This document shows positions 8,144 through 18,900 of a stretch of 45,589 nt of DNA, piece by piece. The notes under the pieces were generated by a model. That model saw nothing but the letters and a program-made list of their open reading frames with translations, ran no database searches and was not told where the DNA came from. The translations under genes were made by a program, and so were the position numbers. Origin of the DNA: Faecalicatena fissicatena (lineage in GTDB: Bacteria > Bacillota > Clostridia > Lachnospirales > Lachnospiraceae); NCBI GenBank assembly GCA_001028025.1, contig LDAQ01000061.1, positions 1-45,589 of the forward strand. The letters are read 5' to 3'. The stretch's first letter is position 1, and every line of letters starts with the position of its first letter.

Positions 8144-9910
8144 CTACTCAATAACCTCGATTATAGGGGATATTACTTCCTGTTTTATTACGTCTATGAA
8201 TCCCACGTCCGTCACCGCATACATTGGTATAGCTGCCAGGCAGATGAATGACAGGAACATGAACGGGATGGTGATCGGTGAGCCGAGTTCATGGATGATT
8301 CCATTGAGTTTCCGTTTCTCATCTGCAAGTTCCTCGCCTGACATGTCGGAGAGAAGGCCGCAGATCGGGTATGATACTTCCGCGAGTATTTCGCCGTTTT
8401 TGACGATGTTCTGTCCCCCGCCTATTTCAATCAGGTGGTTGACTGCTATGGCCATATCTTCAAAGTTTGTGCCCATTACGATAATGTTGTGGTTGTCGTG
8501 TCCTACAGAGGACGCAATCGCACCTTCTTTGAGATGGAAACCTCCCATAAAGGCTTTGCCTACATTGCCGTTTACTCCGTAACGTTCCACCTGGGCAATA
8601 TAGAGCACATCCTGATCCACATCACACTGGACAACACCGTCTTTTACGGCCAGCTCTACTTCGCGTCCCTGTGTAATCGGAATCCACGGAAGGGTATCCA
8701 TTACCTGTACTTTTACCTTTTTTGCTCCTTCAGGAGCTTCGATCCTGAAGCTTTCCGGAGTGATCGGGTTTTTCAGCTTTGTTGTGTTCAGAAGACAGGG
8801 GGCATGCTCGGCTTTCGGGTAGGATACGAGACATTTTCCATTGTCCACGATCTCTTTTCCGCCTGCAATGACACTTAATACCCGGAAGTCTTCTTCTCCT
8901 GTCGTAATGTTGATATCTGCCCTGCGTCCGGGTGCCAGTCCGCCGATCTCATCGTCCAGATGGAATGCTCTGGCGGCATTGAGGGAAACCATCTGGATCA
9001 CGGTCGGGAAATCAACGCCGGCTTTGAGCGCCCTGCGCACTGCCTCATCGAGATGGCCGTTGTCTACCGCATCTATGGTGTGAAGATCATCTGTTACGAT
9101 GCTGACTCTGGATGTATCCAGGTTTTGTTCCAGGATCGGTTTAATACAGTCTGCCAGGTTCTGCGCAGCGGAACCTTCTCTGATCATCAGATGGCAGCCG
9201 TTCTTTAATCTGGCAATGGCTTCCTCTCCGTTCAGAGACTCATGGTCTGTTGTAACCCCCGCAGCAAGACAGGTATTCAGAGCCGGTCCCATCATATCCG
9301 GGAGATGGCCCTGGCAGGTCTTGCCGGGCATCCTGTTTGCTCTTTCCATGGATTCAAGCAGGTCCGGAAAGCCGGATAATACATATGGTCCTACAATTTC
9401 AGACAGACCTACCGCATCTTCTCTCTCCAGCGCTTTCTGAATGATCTCTCCATTAAAATGTCCGCCGCTTGTCTCCAGATTCGGTGCAAACGGAACGTGG
9501 GATGGAACAACAAAATACAGTTTGAGATCTGTCGCTTCCGCTTCTTTCAGTACTGCTTCAATAGCTTCCAGGCCACCCACAACTCCTACTTCATGCAGAT
9601 CTGTCATAACCGCTGTGGTACCGTGCTTTAATACCAGTTCCGCAAAAGAGCGGATTGCCAGGCTGGTGCTCTCCGGATGGATATGTCCGTCAATAAATCC
9701 CGGAGTAATGTAGTTTCCGCCGGCATCGATTACCTTTGTATTTTCTCCGATCGTATAATCTACATCTCCTACCGCTGCAATCGTATTTCCGCTGACAGCC
9801 ACACCGCCCTCATAAATCTCTTTTGTATAAACATTCACAATTTTACCATTTTTTACCACAATATCTGCAGGTGTCTGACCTGCTGCAACTTCCAACAATT
9901 TTTTATCCAT
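8144..9910 (-). CDS. ade: Adenine deaminase
   Basis: 588 residues, the usual size of AdeC-type adenine deaminase (adenine to hypoxanthine plus ammonia, purine salvage), a cytoplasmic metal-dependent amidohydrolase. Visible landmarks are the metal-binding GFIDGHIHPES (about 72-82), DLHEVGVVGG, YFVVPSHVPF, and the GHLPD and TDHES segments with further metal-binding His/Asp/Glu. The C-terminal domain contains SVGHDNHNIIVMGTN, typical of this family. GAGGAG lies seven bases before the ATG. It is second in a two-gene unit, 80 bases after an amidohydrolase gene on the same strand, which suggests a purine deamination operon under the divergent XRE-cupin regulator. Confidence 0.95.
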   Translation of the reverse strand: MDKKLLEVAAGQTPADIVVKNGKIVNVYTKEIYEGGVAVSGNTIAAVGDVDYTIGENTKVIDAGGNYITPGFIDGHIHPESTSLAIRSFAELVLKHGTTAVMTDLHEVGVVGGLEAIEAVLKEAEATDLKLYFVVPSHVPFAPNLETSGGHFNGEIIQKALEREDAVGLSEIVGPYVLSGFPDLLESMERANRMPGKTCQGHLPDMMGPALNTCLAAGVTTDHESLNGEEAIARLKNGCHLMIREGSAAQNLADCIKPILEQNLDTSRVSIVTDDLHTIDAVDNGHLDEAVRRALKAGVDFPTVIQMVSLNAARAFHLDDEIGGLAPGRRADINITTGEEDFRVLSVIAGGKEIVDNGKCLVSYPKAEHAPCLLNTTKLKNPITPESFRIEAPEGAKKVKVQVMDTLPWIPITQGREVELAVKDGVVQCDVDQDVLYIAQVERYGVNGNVGKAFMGGFHLKEGAIASSVGHDNHNIIVMGTNFEDMAIAVNHLIEIGGGQNIVKNGEILAEVSYPICGLLSDMSGEELADEKRKLNGIIHELGSPITIPFMFLSFICLAAIPMYAVTDVGFIDVIKQEVISPIIEVIE

Positions 9911-9990
9911 ATGTTTACTCCTCGTAATCTGATTTTACACCATGTTATCTGAAACAGTACCCTTTACATTTCATATCCACTACCATAATG

Positions 9991-11364
9991 TCAGCAGTGG
10001 ATGACCGGGAACCGGTCCGGCAGCTTGATTCCTGCCCTTCTGTATATTGCCTCGCTCCGCATCTGCGCCTCTTTAACAATCGCATCTTCATCCAGCGTCA
10101 GCACTTTCCTGTCTTTCATCAGCCATTTTCCGTCACACATCGTACTTTCAATGTTTGAAGAATGCATGGCCGTTACAAGAGCGGCTATTCTGTCGTTAAC
10201 CGGCATCATGGACGGTCCCTGCGGGTTAATGACGATCAGATCCGCTTTTTTGCCCGGTTCCAGACTGCCATACAGCTGTTCATCCAGCAGCGCCCTCGCG
10301 CCGTTTTTGGTCGCCATACAAAGTATATCCTCTGATGGGACAACTGTAGAATCCAGGCGCCATCCCTTATGGATCAGGGACGTAAGCCACATCTCATCTA
10401 CCATATCCATGCGGTTGCTGGAAGATGCCCCGTCAGTTCCTATGGAAACGCAGATTTTTTTGTCCAGCATCTGTGGGATCTTTGCAAATCCCAAAACGCG
10501 CATTGCTGAAGCCGGATTGTGGGACACTTTCACATCATATTTTTTAAACAGGTCTACTTCTTCATTGGTCAGCCACACCGTATGGACCGCCAGTAGGTTT
10601 CTGTCCAATACACCCAGCCTGTGCAGATGTGTCACTGTGGGTTCCCCATATACTGCCTTCGTATATTCAATCTCTGACCTGGCCTCGGCCACGTGCATAT
10701 GGACACCGACGTCATATTGATCTGCCAGTTCTTTTGTCCTGACAATCAGTTCATCCGTATTGTTAAAAATCGTCCTCAGGCCAAACCAGATCTGGACCCT
10801 TCCGTCTGCTGTATTATGATATTTTTTCAGATCATCCAGCTGCTGCTCCAACTCTTCCTCCATGGTTCTCTGCCAGACCAAAGGGAGCCCCTCACCGCAG
10901 TCCATGACGGACTTTGCAAGTTTTCCCCGCAGTCCTGCCTCCGACACAGCTTTCACCATGCCACTGACAAACTGGCCTCCAGGCTCTGCAAAACTTGTAA
11001 CCCCGGAACGAATCTGCTCAAGGCAGCACATCAGAGTCGAAACATAAGAATCCTCCTCTGTCATGTTGCTCTCAAAAGGCCACATTCTTTTATGCAGCCA
11101 TGTCATAAAGTCCACATCATCACCCACACCGCGGCTGATCTGCTGGGACGTATGTACATGCGTATTGACAAATCCCGGCAGAAGATATCTGCCGTTAAGA
11201 TCAATCACCTCTGCATCCGGTTTAACCAGTTCCGGAGCTGCTTTGCCGACTGCAAGGATTTTGTCATCCTGTACCAGAAGGCAGCCCTTATCATATACCT
11301 GGTTTGACTCGTCCATGGTTAGAATATAGCCGTTTTTAAAATATATTTGTTTTTCACTTTCCAA
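9991..11364 (-). CDS. Amidohydrolase, S-adenosylhomocysteine/methylthioadenosine or related base deaminase type
   Basis: 457 residues of the amidohydrolase superfamily, near TrzN/MtaD/SsnA-like deaminases. Metal ligands are seen in PGFVNTHVHTSQQ, in HMHVAEARSE, in the VHTVWLT region and in SIGTDGASSSNR. The paired adenine deaminase suggests a substrate such as guanine, a methylated purine, methylthioadenosine or S-adenosylhomocysteine; the sequence alone does not decide. The start codon is TTG (11362-11364) with AAAGGAGG seven bases upstream; the next ATG is 16 codons inside. The promoter at 11396-11424 is near-perfect and has an inverted repeat in its spacer, so tight repression is likely. 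Confidence 0.88.
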   Translation of the reverse strand: MESEKQIYFKNGYILTMDESNQVYDKGCLLVQDDKILAVGKAAPELVKPDAEVIDLNGRYLLPGFVNTHVHTSQQISRGVGDDVDFMTWLHKRMWPFESNMTEEDSYVSTLMCCLEQIRSGVTSFAEPGGQFVSGMVKAVSEAGLRGKLAKSVMDCGEGLPLVWQRTMEEELEQQLDDLKKYHNTADGRVQIWFGLRTIFNNTDELIVRTKELADQYDVGVHMHVAEARSEIEYTKAVYGEPTVTHLHRLGVLDRNLLAVHTVWLTNEEVDLFKKYDVKVSHNPASAMRVLGFAKIPQMLDKKICVSIGTDGASSSNRMDMVDEMWLTSLIHKGWRLDSTVVPSEDILCMATKNGARALLDEQLYGSLEPGKKADLIVINPQGPSMMPVNDRIAALVTAMHSSNIESTMCDGKWLMKDRKVLTLDEDAIVKEAQMRSEAIYRRAGIKLPDRFPVIHC

Positions 11365-11395
11365 CCCTTAACCTCCTTTATCTGACTTTTTGTTC

Positions 11396-11424
11396 ATTAT
11401 AACGAATATCGTTCGTTTTGTCAA
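11396..11424 (-). promoter_or_regulatory. Promoter and operator of the purine deaminase operon
   Basis: On the minus strand TTGACA, 17 bases, TATAAT: a consensus sigma-A promoter. The spacer contains an inverted repeat, ACGAA and TTCGT around five bases (11402-11416), ideal for a repressor to block polymerase. The divergent XRE-cupin protein is the obvious candidate, by position. Confidence 0.75.
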
Positions 11425-11434
11425 TTCACGCCAT

Positions 11435-11463
11435 TTGACTGAGTATTCCGATTCTGTTATAAT
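11435..11463 (+). promoter_or_regulatory. Promoter of the XRE-cupin regulator gene
   Basis: TTGACT, 17 bases, TATAAT. The -10 hexamer is followed within three bases by the 30-bp inverted repeat at 11466-11495, which therefore spans the transcription start. Confidence 0.75.
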
Positions 11464-11465
11464 GT

Positions 11466-11495
11466 GTAACAGTTCGGACAGGTCTGAACTGTTAC
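11466..11495. repeat. 30-bp inverted repeat, copy 1
   Basis: GTAACAGTTC and GAACTGTTAC flank a 10-base centre in which GAC and GTC can also pair. A second copy with the same arms and length lies at 42607-42636 after rfbA. Here it covers the start of the XRE-cupin transcript. Confidence 0.8.
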
Positions 11496-11549
11496 TATAA
11501 TGTTACCGTTCACAGGCAAGCCTGTAAGCAGTAACACCGGGAGGTTATT

Positions 11550-12107
11550 ATGGATTTATCTAAAATCGGCAAAACAATCAAAGACAAACGACAGGATATG
11601 AACCTGTCACTCCGTGAACTTTCCGCAATCTCCCAGGTTGCCGGAAGCACGATCAGCCAGATTGAGACAGGCAAAACCTCTCCCAATCTGCTGACGCTCA
11701 AAGCCATCTGTGATTCTCTTGATATTCCTGTATTCTCGTTGTTTTTAGAGGAAGATTCACAGGTACAGCTGGTCCGCTCCAAAGACCAGAAATCATTTGT
11801 AAGAAATACAAGCAATGGAAAGTCGCTCACTGAATCGCTGATTATACACGGTAAAAATGAAATGTACGCTGCCACTGTTACAATCCCCTCCGGCACAGAC
11901 TCCGGGGAGTACGCCCGTCATGGTGGAGAGGAATTTGTATATGTGCTGCAGGGAAAAGTTACTTTTGAGCTGGAAAATAACAGCATCTACGATCTGGAAG
12001 AACATGATACACTGTATTATCCGAATTATATCGGACACCGCTGGATCAATCAAAGTGAAGATGAAGCGAAAATACTGATGGTTTCTACATCTCCTTATAC
12101 CTTCTAA
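11550..12107 (+). CDS. XRE-family transcriptional regulator with C-terminal cupin domain
   Basis: 185 residues. An N-terminal helix-turn-helix (about 6-62, LRELSAISQVAGSTISQIE) is joined to a C-terminal cupin barrel (about 105-182, with GGEEFVYVLQGKV and HRWINQS), which probably binds a small ligand or metal. This two-domain type usually regulates a neighbouring catabolic gene. It is divergent from the amidohydrolase/adenine deaminase pair, and the shared intergenic region holds both promoters and an operator-like repeat. The ligand is unknown; a purine or a purine breakdown product is a guess. GGGAGG precedes the ATG. Confidence 0.9.
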   Translation: MDLSKIGKTIKDKRQDMNLSLRELSAISQVAGSTISQIETGKTSPNLLTLKAICDSLDIPVFSLFLEEDSQVQLVRSKDQKSFVRNTSNGKSLTESLIIHGKNEMYAATVTIPSGTDSGEYARHGGEEFVYVLQGKVTFELENNSIYDLEEHDTLYYPNYIGHRWINQSEDEAKILMVSTSPYTF

Positions 12108-12221
12108 TGAATAGATGATACAGAAAATATGAGTTAGGATATGCATAAAATTTTTACCTATCAAGGCTTACACCCGGGACGATCATCCCTTTATAATTAC
12201 AATTTTACAGTGTATATTTTT

Positions 12222-12293
12222 CTAAAATAAAAACAGATCCCGTAAACAACGCCGAAGGATCGCTTTCCTTCCGGCCTGCTTACAGGATCTGTG
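12222..12293 (-). terminator. Intrinsic terminator of the rpoBC operon
   Basis: On the minus strand a long interrupted stem (ACAGATCC...GGATCTGT with inner GCCGAAGG/CCTTCGGC pairing) is followed by TTTTTATTTT. It lies just beyond the rpoC stop. Confidence 0.85.
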
Positions 12294-12302
12294 TGTTATT
12301 CC

Positions 12303-15300
12303 TTATTCTTCATCAAAAACCAGTTCTTCATCCAGTTCCAGTTCTTCATCAAAATCAATCTCATCGTCCAGTTCCAGCTCTGTACTCAACTTTACGTCAC
12401 GGTATTTTCTCATACCTGTACCGGCCGGAATATGCTTACCAATGATTACATTCTCTTTCAGGCCGATCAGGTGGTCTACCTTGCCTTTGATTGCCGCCTC
12501 TGTCAGAACCTTCGTGGTCTCCTGGAAGGATGCCGCTGACAGGAAGGAATCTGTTGCAAGAGATGCCTTTGTAATACCAAGCATAATCTGTTCGCCTGTT
12601 GCAGGCTCTTTGCCTTCTGCTTCCAGCTGTTCATTCACTTCTGTGAAGTCCAGGACATCTGCCATGGTTCCCGGCAGGAATTCGGTATCCCCTCTTTCCT
12701 CAATGCGGATCTTCTTCAGCATCTGACGTACAATGACCTCGATATGCTTATCGTTGATCTCAACACCCTGCAGACGGTATACACGCTGTACTTCCTGGAT
12801 CATGTAATCCTGTACGGCACGCAGTCCCTTGATCTTCAGGATATCATGCGGATTAACGCTACCTTCTGTCAGCTCGTCACCGGCAGCCAGTTTTGCGCCG
12901 TCCTGCACTTTGATACGTGAGCCGTATGGAATCAGGTATGCCTTGGATTCGCCCGTCTCATCGTTTGATACGATGATCTCACGTTTTTTCTTTGTATCAC
13001 TGAGCGTTGCAGTTCCTGCAAACTCGGTAATAATAGCAAGACCTTTCGGCTTTCTTGCCTCAAAAAGCTCCTCGACACGGGGAAGACCCTGTGTGATATC
13101 ATCACCGGCAACACCGCCTGTATGGAACGTACGCATGGTCAGCTGTGTACCAGGCTCTCCGATGGACTGCGCAGCAATAATGCCGACAGCTTCACCCACC
13201 TGTACCGCTTCACCGGTAGCCATGTTGGCGCCGTAACACTTGGAGCATACACCGTTCTTGCATTTACATGTAAGAATGGTACGGATTCTGACTGTATCCA
13301 GTGAATTGCCCTTCGCGTCAACACCCTTCTTCATGACTCTCTCCGCGCGTCTCGGAGTGATCATGTGGTTTGCCTTCACGATAAGATTACCGTCTTTATC
13401 TTTGATATCCTCGCAGGAGAAACGTCCTGTTATACGCTCCTGCAGGCTTTCAATCTCTTCGTTTCCGTCCATAAATGCTTTGACAGCCATTCCCGGAATC
13501 TCTTTGCCTTCCTCTGCACAGTCACTGTCATGGATAATCAGCTCCTGTGATACATCAACCAGACGTCTTGTCAGGTATCCTGAATCGGCTGTACGCAGGG
13601 CTGTATCTGACAGACCCTTACGTGCTCCATGTGCAGACATGAAGTACTCCAGTACGTCCAGACCTTCACGGAAGTTTGACTTGATCGGCAGCTCGATGGT
13701 ACGTCCTGTTGTATCAGCCATCAAACCACGCATTCCGGCAAGCTGTTTGATCTGCTTATCGGAACCACGGGCTCCGGAATCGGCCATCATAAAGATGTTG
13801 TTGTACTTGTCAAGACCGGACAGCAGCGCCTCTGTCAGTTTATCATCGGTTGCCTTCCATGTCTCAACTACTTCTTTATAACGCTCTTCCTCTGTGATCA
13901 GACCACGCTTGTAGTTCTTTGTGATCCTATCCACAGTATTCTGCGCTTCCTCAATCATCTGCGGCTTCTCCGGCGGCACGGTCATATCGGAAATGGATAC
14001 GGTCATAGCAGCTCTTGTGGAGTACTTGTAACCGATTGCCTTCACATCATCCAGAACTTCTGCAGTCTGTGTCGCACCGTGGGTATTGATAACTTTTTCC
14101 AGAATCTGCTTTAACTGCTTCTTGCCTACATGGAAGTCAACTTCCAGGAGCAGATCACTGCCCTCTGCCTCACGGTCTACAAAGCCCAGATCCTGTGGGA
14201 TAATCTCGTTGAACAGCAGTCTTCCGAGTGTTGCATCGATCACACCTGTTTTCTCGGTTCCGTCCGGCATCGTCTTTGTGACACGGACTTTAATTCTGGA
14301 ATGCAGAGTAATATATTCGTTTTCATAAGCCAGGATGGCCTCGCTCACGCTCCTGAAGAACATGCCCTCGCCCTTTGCTCCCGGTCTTTCCTGCGTCAGG
14401 TAGTAAATACCAAGTACCATATCCTGGGAAGGAACGGCAACAGGGCCACCGTCTGACGGTTTCAGCAGGTTGTTTGGTGAGAGCAGGAGGAAACGGCACT
14501 CTGCCTGTGCTTCTACAGACAGCGGCACATGGACAGCCATCTGGTCTCCGTCGAAATCGGCATTGTAAGCGGTACATACCAGCGGATGCAGCTTGATCGC
14601 CTTACCTTCTACAAGGATCGGCTCAAATGCCTGGATTCCCAGTCTGTGCAACGTGGGGGCACGGTTCAGCATAACCGGATGCTCTTTGATTACTTCCTCG
14701 AGTACATCCCATACCTCCGGCTGAAGTCTCTCAACCATTTTTTTCGCATTTTTAATATTGTGTGCTGTTCCGTTCGCTACAAGCTCCTTCATAACGAATG
14801 GTTTAAACAGCTCGATTGCCATCTCTTTCGGCAGACCGCACTGATAGATCTTCAGCTCAGGCCCAACGACGATAACGGAACGTCCGGAATAGTCAACACG
14901 TTTTCCGAGCAGGTTCTGACGGAAACGTCCTGATTTACCTTTCAGCATATCGGACAGGGATTTCAGCGCCCTGTTTCCAGGTCCTGTTACCGGGCGTCCG
15001 CGGCGTCCATTGTCAATCAGGGCATCTACTGCTTCCTGCAGCATACGCTTCTCATTGCGGACAATGATATCCGGAGCTCCCAGCTCCAGCAGTCTCTTCA
15101 GACGGTTGTTTCTGTTGATAATCCTTCTGTACAGGTCATTCAGGTCGGATGTCGCAAAACGTCCGCCGTCCAGCTGTACCATAGGACGAAGATCCGGCGG
15201 AATCACCGGAATTGCTGTGAGGATCATCCACTCCGGTTTGTTGCCGGACTCCCGGAATGCTTCTACAACTTCCAGGCGTTTCACGATTCTTGCGCGCTTC

Positions 15301-15929
15301 TGGCCTGTAGCGCTGGTAAGTCCTGCCTGCAGTTCTGCATACTCTTTTTCCAGGTCAATGGCCTGCAGAAGCTCCTGAATCGCCTCGGCTCCCATGCCTA
15401 CACGGAAAGAACCATAGCCCCATTTTTCCTTTTCTTCCTGGTATTCAGCCTCTGACAGTACCTGTTTGTACTGCATATCTGTCTCACCCTTATCAAGAAC
15501 AATGTAAGAAGCGAAATACAGCACTCTCTCCAGTGTTCTCGGTGAAATGTCCAGGATCAGACCCATACGGCTTGGAATCCCCTTAAAGTACCATATATGG
15601 GATACCGGCGCAGCCAGGGCGATATGCCCCATGCGCTCACGGCGCACGGAAGCCTTTGTAACCTCAACACCGCATCGGTCGCAGACCACGCCTTTATAGC
15701 GGATCTTCTTATACTTTCCACAGTGGCATTCCCAGTCCTTGCTTGGTCCGAAAATCTTCTCGCAGAAAAGTCCGTCTTTTTCGGGTTTCAATGTTCTATA
15801 GTTGATGGTCTCAGGCTTTGTTACCTCGCCCCTTGACCAGTCCATAATTTTATCCGGTGAAGCCAGCCCGATTTTGATTGCATCAAAAGTTAACGGTTGG
15901 TATTGTTGTTCATTATTACTTGTTGGCAT
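12303..15929 (-). CDS. rpoC: RNA polymerase beta-prime subunit
   Basis: 1208 residues, the normal size for Clostridia without large insertions. The N-terminal zinc ribbon has Cys68, Cys70, Cys83 and Cys86, the catalytic Mg-binding motif NADFDGDQ lies near 454-461, and a second cysteine cluster CKCKNGVCSKC near 888. The bridge-helix region (GARGSDKQIKQLAGMRGLM) and trigger-loop region (SIGEPGTQLTMRTFHTGG) are intact. The last 25 or so residues are strongly acidic and semi-repetitive (ELELDDEIDFDEELELDEE), mirroring an acidic tail in RpoB. AGGAGGAG lies eight bases before the start, and the gene begins 14 bases after rpoB. Confidence 0.99.
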   Translation of the reverse strand: MPTSNNEQQYQPLTFDAIKIGLASPDKIMDWSRGEVTKPETINYRTLKPEKDGLFCEKIFGPSKDWECHCGKYKKIRYKGVVCDRCGVEVTKASVRRERMGHIALAAPVSHIWYFKGIPSRMGLILDISPRTLERVLYFASYIVLDKGETDMQYKQVLSEAEYQEEKEKWGYGSFRVGMGAEAIQELLQAIDLEKEYAELQAGLTSATGQKRARIVKRLEVVEAFRESGNKPEWMILTAIPVIPPDLRPMVQLDGGRFATSDLNDLYRRIINRNNRLKRLLELGAPDIIVRNEKRMLQEAVDALIDNGRRGRPVTGPGNRALKSLSDMLKGKSGRFRQNLLGKRVDYSGRSVIVVGPELKIYQCGLPKEMAIELFKPFVMKELVANGTAHNIKNAKKMVERLQPEVWDVLEEVIKEHPVMLNRAPTLHRLGIQAFEPILVEGKAIKLHPLVCTAYNADFDGDQMAVHVPLSVEAQAECRFLLLSPNNLLKPSDGGPVAVPSQDMVLGIYYLTQERPGAKGEGMFFRSVSEAILAYENEYITLHSRIKVRVTKTMPDGTEKTGVIDATLGRLLFNEIIPQDLGFVDREAEGSDLLLEVDFHVGKKQLKQILEKVINTHGATQTAEVLDDVKAIGYKYSTRAAMTVSISDMTVPPEKPQMIEEAQNTVDRITKNYKRGLITEEERYKEVVETWKATDDKLTEALLSGLDKYNNIFMMADSGARGSDKQIKQLAGMRGLMADTTGRTIELPIKSNFREGLDVLEYFMSAHGARKGLSDTALRTADSGYLTRRLVDVSQELIIHDSDCAEEGKEIPGMAVKAFMDGNEEIESLQERITGRFSCEDIKDKDGNLIVKANHMITPRRAERVMKKGVDAKGNSLDTVRIRTILTCKCKNGVCSKCYGANMATGEAVQVGEAVGIIAAQSIGEPGTQLTMRTFHTGGVAGDDITQGLPRVEELFEARKPKGLAIITEFAGTATLSDTKKKREIIVSNDETGESKAYLIPYGSRIKVQDGAKLAAGDELTEGSVNPHDILKIKGLRAVQDYMIQEVQRVYRLQGVEINDKHIEVIVRQMLKKIRIEERGDTEFLPGTMADVLDFTEVNEQLEAEGKEPATGEQIMLGITKASLATDSFLSAASFQETTKVLTEAAIKGKVDHLIGLKENVIIGKHIPAGTGMRKYRDVKLSTELELDDEIDFDEELELDEELVFDEE

Positions 15930-15943
15930 ATAAATGGCTCCTC

Positions 15944-18900
15944 CTATTCTTCGTCATCCACCAATTCATCAAAGTCGATATCAGCGTCATCGTCGAAATC
16001 GTCTTCCTCAGGTTCCACATCCTCAAGTTCTTCTCCAACAAATTCCTGTTCCGTGAATCCATGCTCCCCGTAGGATTCTTTTTCATCACGGTATTTTTTG
16101 TCTCCTTCGATAATAGAGTGCAGATCAGTCTCGCCGTAATCCACTGTTTCCATAATCTCAACTTCTGTATTGTCATCACGCAGCACACGTACATCCAGTG
16201 CCAGTGACTGCAGCTCTTTTAAGAGTACCTTGAAGGACTCCGGAATACCTGGCTCAGGAATATTTTCCCCTTTGATGATTGCTTCGTATGTCTTCACACG
16301 TCCGACAACATCATCAGACTTCACAGTCAGGATCTCCTGCAGAGTGTAGGATGCACCGTATGCTTCCAGGGCCCATACCTCCATCTCTCCGAAACGCTGT
16401 CCACCGAACTGTGCCTTACCGCCCAGAGGCTGCTGTGTTACCAGTGAGTAAGGACCGGTAGAACGTGCATGGATCTTATCGTCTACCAGGTGATGCAGCT
16501 TCAGATAATGCATGTGTCCGATTGTAACCGGGCTGTCAAAAAACTCTCCTGTACGGCCATCACGCAGACGCACTTTTCCGTCTCGTGTAAGCGGAACGCC
16601 CTTCCACAGCTTTCTGTGCTCTCTGTTGGCCAAAAGATATTCCAGCACTTCCGGAAGCAGCTCTTCGCCGTGTTTCTTTACAAATTCTTCCCACTCCAGG
16701 TTGACATAGTCATTTGCCAGGTCCAGAGTGTCCATAATATCGATCTCGTTCGCACCGTCGAATACCGGTGTGGAAATATTGAATCCCAGTGCTTTCGCAG
16801 CAAGACTCAGATGAATCTCAAGTACCTGTCCGATATTCATACGGGAAGGCACACCCAGCGGATTCAGCACGATATCCAGAGGGCGTCCATTTGGCAGGTA
16901 GGGCATATCCTCTGCCGGCAGCACACGGGAAACAACACCCTTGTTACCGTGACGTCCGGCCATCTTGTCACCAACGGAAATCTTTCTCTTCTGTGCAATA
17001 TAGATGCGGACCGCCTGATTAACGCCAGGAGACAGTTCATCGCCGTTCTCTCTTGTAAATACCTTTGCATCCACGATAATACCATATTCACCGTGAGGCA
17101 CCTTCAGAGACGTGTCTCTTACTTCACGTGCTTTCTCACCAAAAATCGCACGCAGCAGTCTTTCTTCTGCCGTCAGCTCCGTCTCTCCCTTTGGAGTCAC
17201 TTTACCGACCAGAATATCGCCTGCACGTACCTCCGCGCCTATGCGGATGATACCCCTTTCGTCCAGATCTTTGAGTGCATCATCGCCGACACCCGGAATG
17301 TCTCTTGTGATCTCTTCCGGCCCCAGCTTTGTATCACGGGCCTCTGCCTCATATTCTTCAATATGCACAGAAGTATACACATCGTCCTGCACAAGTCTTT
17401 CGCTCAGCAGTACAGCATCTTCGTAATTGTAACCTTCCCAGGTCATGAAGCCGATCAGCGGGTTCTTTCCAAGAGCCATCTCACCGTTGGAAGTAGACGG
17501 ACCATCTGCAATTACTTGTCCTTCCTCTACCCTCTCGCCCTTATCTACAATCGGTCTCTGGTTATAGCAGTTGCTCTGGTTACTTCTTAAAAACTTGGTC
17601 AGTTTATATGTCTTCTTAGTTCCATCATCATGCTTAATTGTAATATCAGTGGATGTGGATCTTTCAATCACACCGGCTTTTTCTGCTACGATGCAGACAC
17701 CGGAGTCTACTGCTGCTTTTACTTCCATACCTGTTCCGACAACCGGAGCTTCTGTGGTAAGAAGCGGAACCGCCTGACGCTGCATGTTAGATCCCATCAG
17801 CGCACGGTTGGCATCATCGTTCTCCAGGAAAGGAATCAGGGCTGTCGCTACAGAGAACACCATCTTAGGAGAAACGTCCATGAAATCGAACTTGCTTCTC
17901 TCGTATTCCTGTGTCTCCTCGCGGTAACGTCCGGATACGTTTCTGTGGATGAAATGTCCCTCGTCGTCCAGAGGCTCATTCGCCTGTGCTACGTGGTAAT
18001 TATCTTCCTCATCCGCCGTCATGTAGACTACTTCTTCTGTAACGATCGGATTTTCCGGATTTTCCTTATCTATCTTACGGTACGGAGCCTCTATGAATCC
18101 ATACTCGTTAATCCTTGCATAAGTAGCAAGAGAGTTAATCAAACCGATGTTAGGACCTTCAGGGGTCTCAATCGGGCACATTCTTCCGTAATGGGAATAG
18201 TGGACATCTCGTACCTCGAATCCTGCACGGTCTCTTGACAGACCTCCAGGTCCAAGTGCTGACAGACGTCTCTTGTGGGTCAGCTCACCAAGCGGGTTGT
18301 TCTGATCCATGAACTGTGACAGCTGAGAAGAACCAAAGAACTCTTTGACAGCCGCTGTTACCGGCTTGATGTTGATCAGTGACTGCGGGGAAATTCCTTC
18401 CTGATCCTGTGTGGTCATTCTCTCACGGACAACTCTTTCAAGTCTGGACAGACCGATTCTGTACTGGTTCTGAAGAAGTTCTCCTACCGCACGTATACGT
18501 CTGTTGCCCAGATGGTCGATGTCATCCTCATTCCCCATTCTGTACTCAAGATGGATATTATAGTTAATGGAAGCCAGGATGTCTTCCTTTGTAATATGCT
18601 TCGGAATCAGATCGTGAAGATCTCTGCGGATTAAATCCTTCAGTTCTTCAATATCTCCGCCTGTCTCCTCCAGGAGCCCCTCCAGTACAGGATAGTATAC
18701 CTGCTCCGTAACGCCGACTTCCTTTGGATCGATGTCTACAACTGCCTGAAGGTCTACCATCATATTGGAAAGAATCTTAATGTTTCTGGATTCCTCTTCG
18801 CCTTCTACCCAGAGATACGGCACAGCTGCATTCTGAATTGTATCCGCAAGATCCCTTGAGATAACGGTTCCTTTTTCAGCAACGATCTCACCGGTCAGAG

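Noticed and set aside
16469..17590. A 373-residue frame antisense to rpoB
   Set aside because: It lies entirely within a universally conserved gene, has a Cys/His/Arg-rich random look and no ribosome binding site.
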